Source: Spirosoma sp. | Lineage (GTDB): Bacteria; Bacteroidota; Bacteroidia; Cytophagales; Spirosomataceae | Direction: 5' to 3' | DNA: 12,204 nt | Assembly (NCBI GenBank): GCA_028288385.1 | Contig: JAQBNX010000770.1 | Span: 1-12,204 of the forward strand | Shown here: one piece after another, positions 11,976 to 12,204 of the stretch | Numbering within the stretch: position 1 is the stretch's first letter | How the letters are laid out: each line of letters starts with the position of its first letter | Position numbers and translations under genes: made by a program | The notes under the pieces: generated by a model | The model's input: only the letters and a program-made list of their open reading frames with translations | What the model was told of the DNA's origin: nothing | The model's database searches: none

Positions 11976-12055
11976 CTCTTTATAACATTGCACAACTTCC
12001 ATACAAATCTAAAGGCAGAAGCTGCCGTGTCACGTACACCCGCGTCGATGATAGC

Positions 12056-12204
12056 CATCTATTAGCCGACTTTGCTGAACATGAAAGGAAGCAGATGCAG
12101 ATCAGCACCCGCACGCAAAGGATACATTAGGGGCGACCAAACGCCGGGGCGTGCAATTAAGACAGCAGGGTGGAACAATAAGAACACGGCACGTTTTATC
12201 AAAC
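12056..12204 (+). pseudogene. Degenerate fragment of a second serine recombinase
   Basis: HLLADFAEHERKQMQISTRT matches HLLAAFAEHEREQISIRT of the recombinase at 1514-2152. After about 12116 the match jumps frame (KDTLGATKRRGVQLRQQGG corresponds to KDALQAAKRRGVKLGQHGA), and near 12165 it jumps again (NNKNTARFIK). The catalytic N-terminus (Ser11, LDRLGR) is missing, apart from a possible TYTRVDD trace just upstream that might be a deletion junction. It continues past the right edge. With at least two frameshifts and an N-terminal deletion it cannot be functional. Same orientation as the left copy, about 10 kb away. Confidence 0.7.

Noticed and set aside
1..12204. tRNA, rRNA, CRISPR arrays and insertion-sequence transposases
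   Set aside because: No cloverleaf, rRNA-like segment, regularly spaced repeats or DDE/HUH transposase motifs were seen on either strand.

Overview
The window looks like accessory DNA from a Bacteroidota chromosome or large plasmid, most likely a Cytophagales/Spirosoma-like organism. This is inferred from four things: starts without Shine-Dalgarno sequences, promoters of the TTTN-N19-TAnnTTTA type (close to the Bacteroidota TTTG/TAnnTTTG pattern), SPI and SPII signal peptides typical of the phylum, and phage-type DUF families common in Bacteroidota mobile elements. No rRNA, tRNA, CRISPR array or housekeeping gene is visible. Base composition is a mosaic: AT-rich on the left (about 1-1440 and 2160-4670), GC-richer in the recombinase and in the phage-like middle (about 4670-10620), and AT-rich again in a small peptide-biosynthesis locus (about 10640-11935).

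Left part, minus strand. A partial lipoprotein gene (930 to the left edge) and a three-gene unit (a 45-residue secreted peptide, a 355-residue lipoprotein and a 177-residue outer-membrane beta-barrel; 4116 to 2312) encode cell-envelope proteins of unknown role. Both units are preceded by a long, diverged but evidently homologous leader of at least 250 bp that begins with a 28-bp near-identical block. A serine recombinase gene with an in-frame stop (1514-2152) lies between them, with a 15-bp-arm inverted repeat just upstream.

Middle, plus strand. After about 850 bp of decayed coding fragments and terminators (4672-5433), two near-identical promoters (about 5469 and 8124) each open a transcription unit of small phage/plasmid-type genes. 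Unit A (5525-7968) encodes a small acidic protein, an SH3-barrel (DUF2693-like) protein, a 235-residue protein of unknown function, a 179-residue helical protein and two very small proteins. Unit B (8178-9637) encodes a DUF3846-like protein, a PD-(D/E)XK exonuclease of the RecE/DUF3799 type and a small protein. Several intergenic gaps hold a GC-rich hairpin. A strong terminator at 9648-9680 ends unit B. A broken gene (frameshift plus amber stop) follows, translationally coupled to a helix-turn-helix protein (10165-10620). This reads as the recombination/early module of a decayed prophage or related element.

Right part, plus strand. 10742-11916 is a compact two-gene RiPP locus: an ATP-grasp ligase of the MvdD/graspetide type and, overlapping by ATGA, a 66-residue putative precursor. 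The precursor has a Gly-Gly motif followed by a Ser/Thr-rich then Asp/Glu-rich tail, the pattern expected of an omega-ester/amide-linked peptide. It ends in a clean terminator. No transporter or protease accompanies it. At the right edge is a degenerate second copy of a serine recombinase in the same orientation as the first, so recombinase remnants bracket roughly 10 kb.

The most interesting items are the graspetide locus with its unusual precursor, the duplicated long leaders in front of the lipoprotein units, and the pair of shared promoter/operator boxes.
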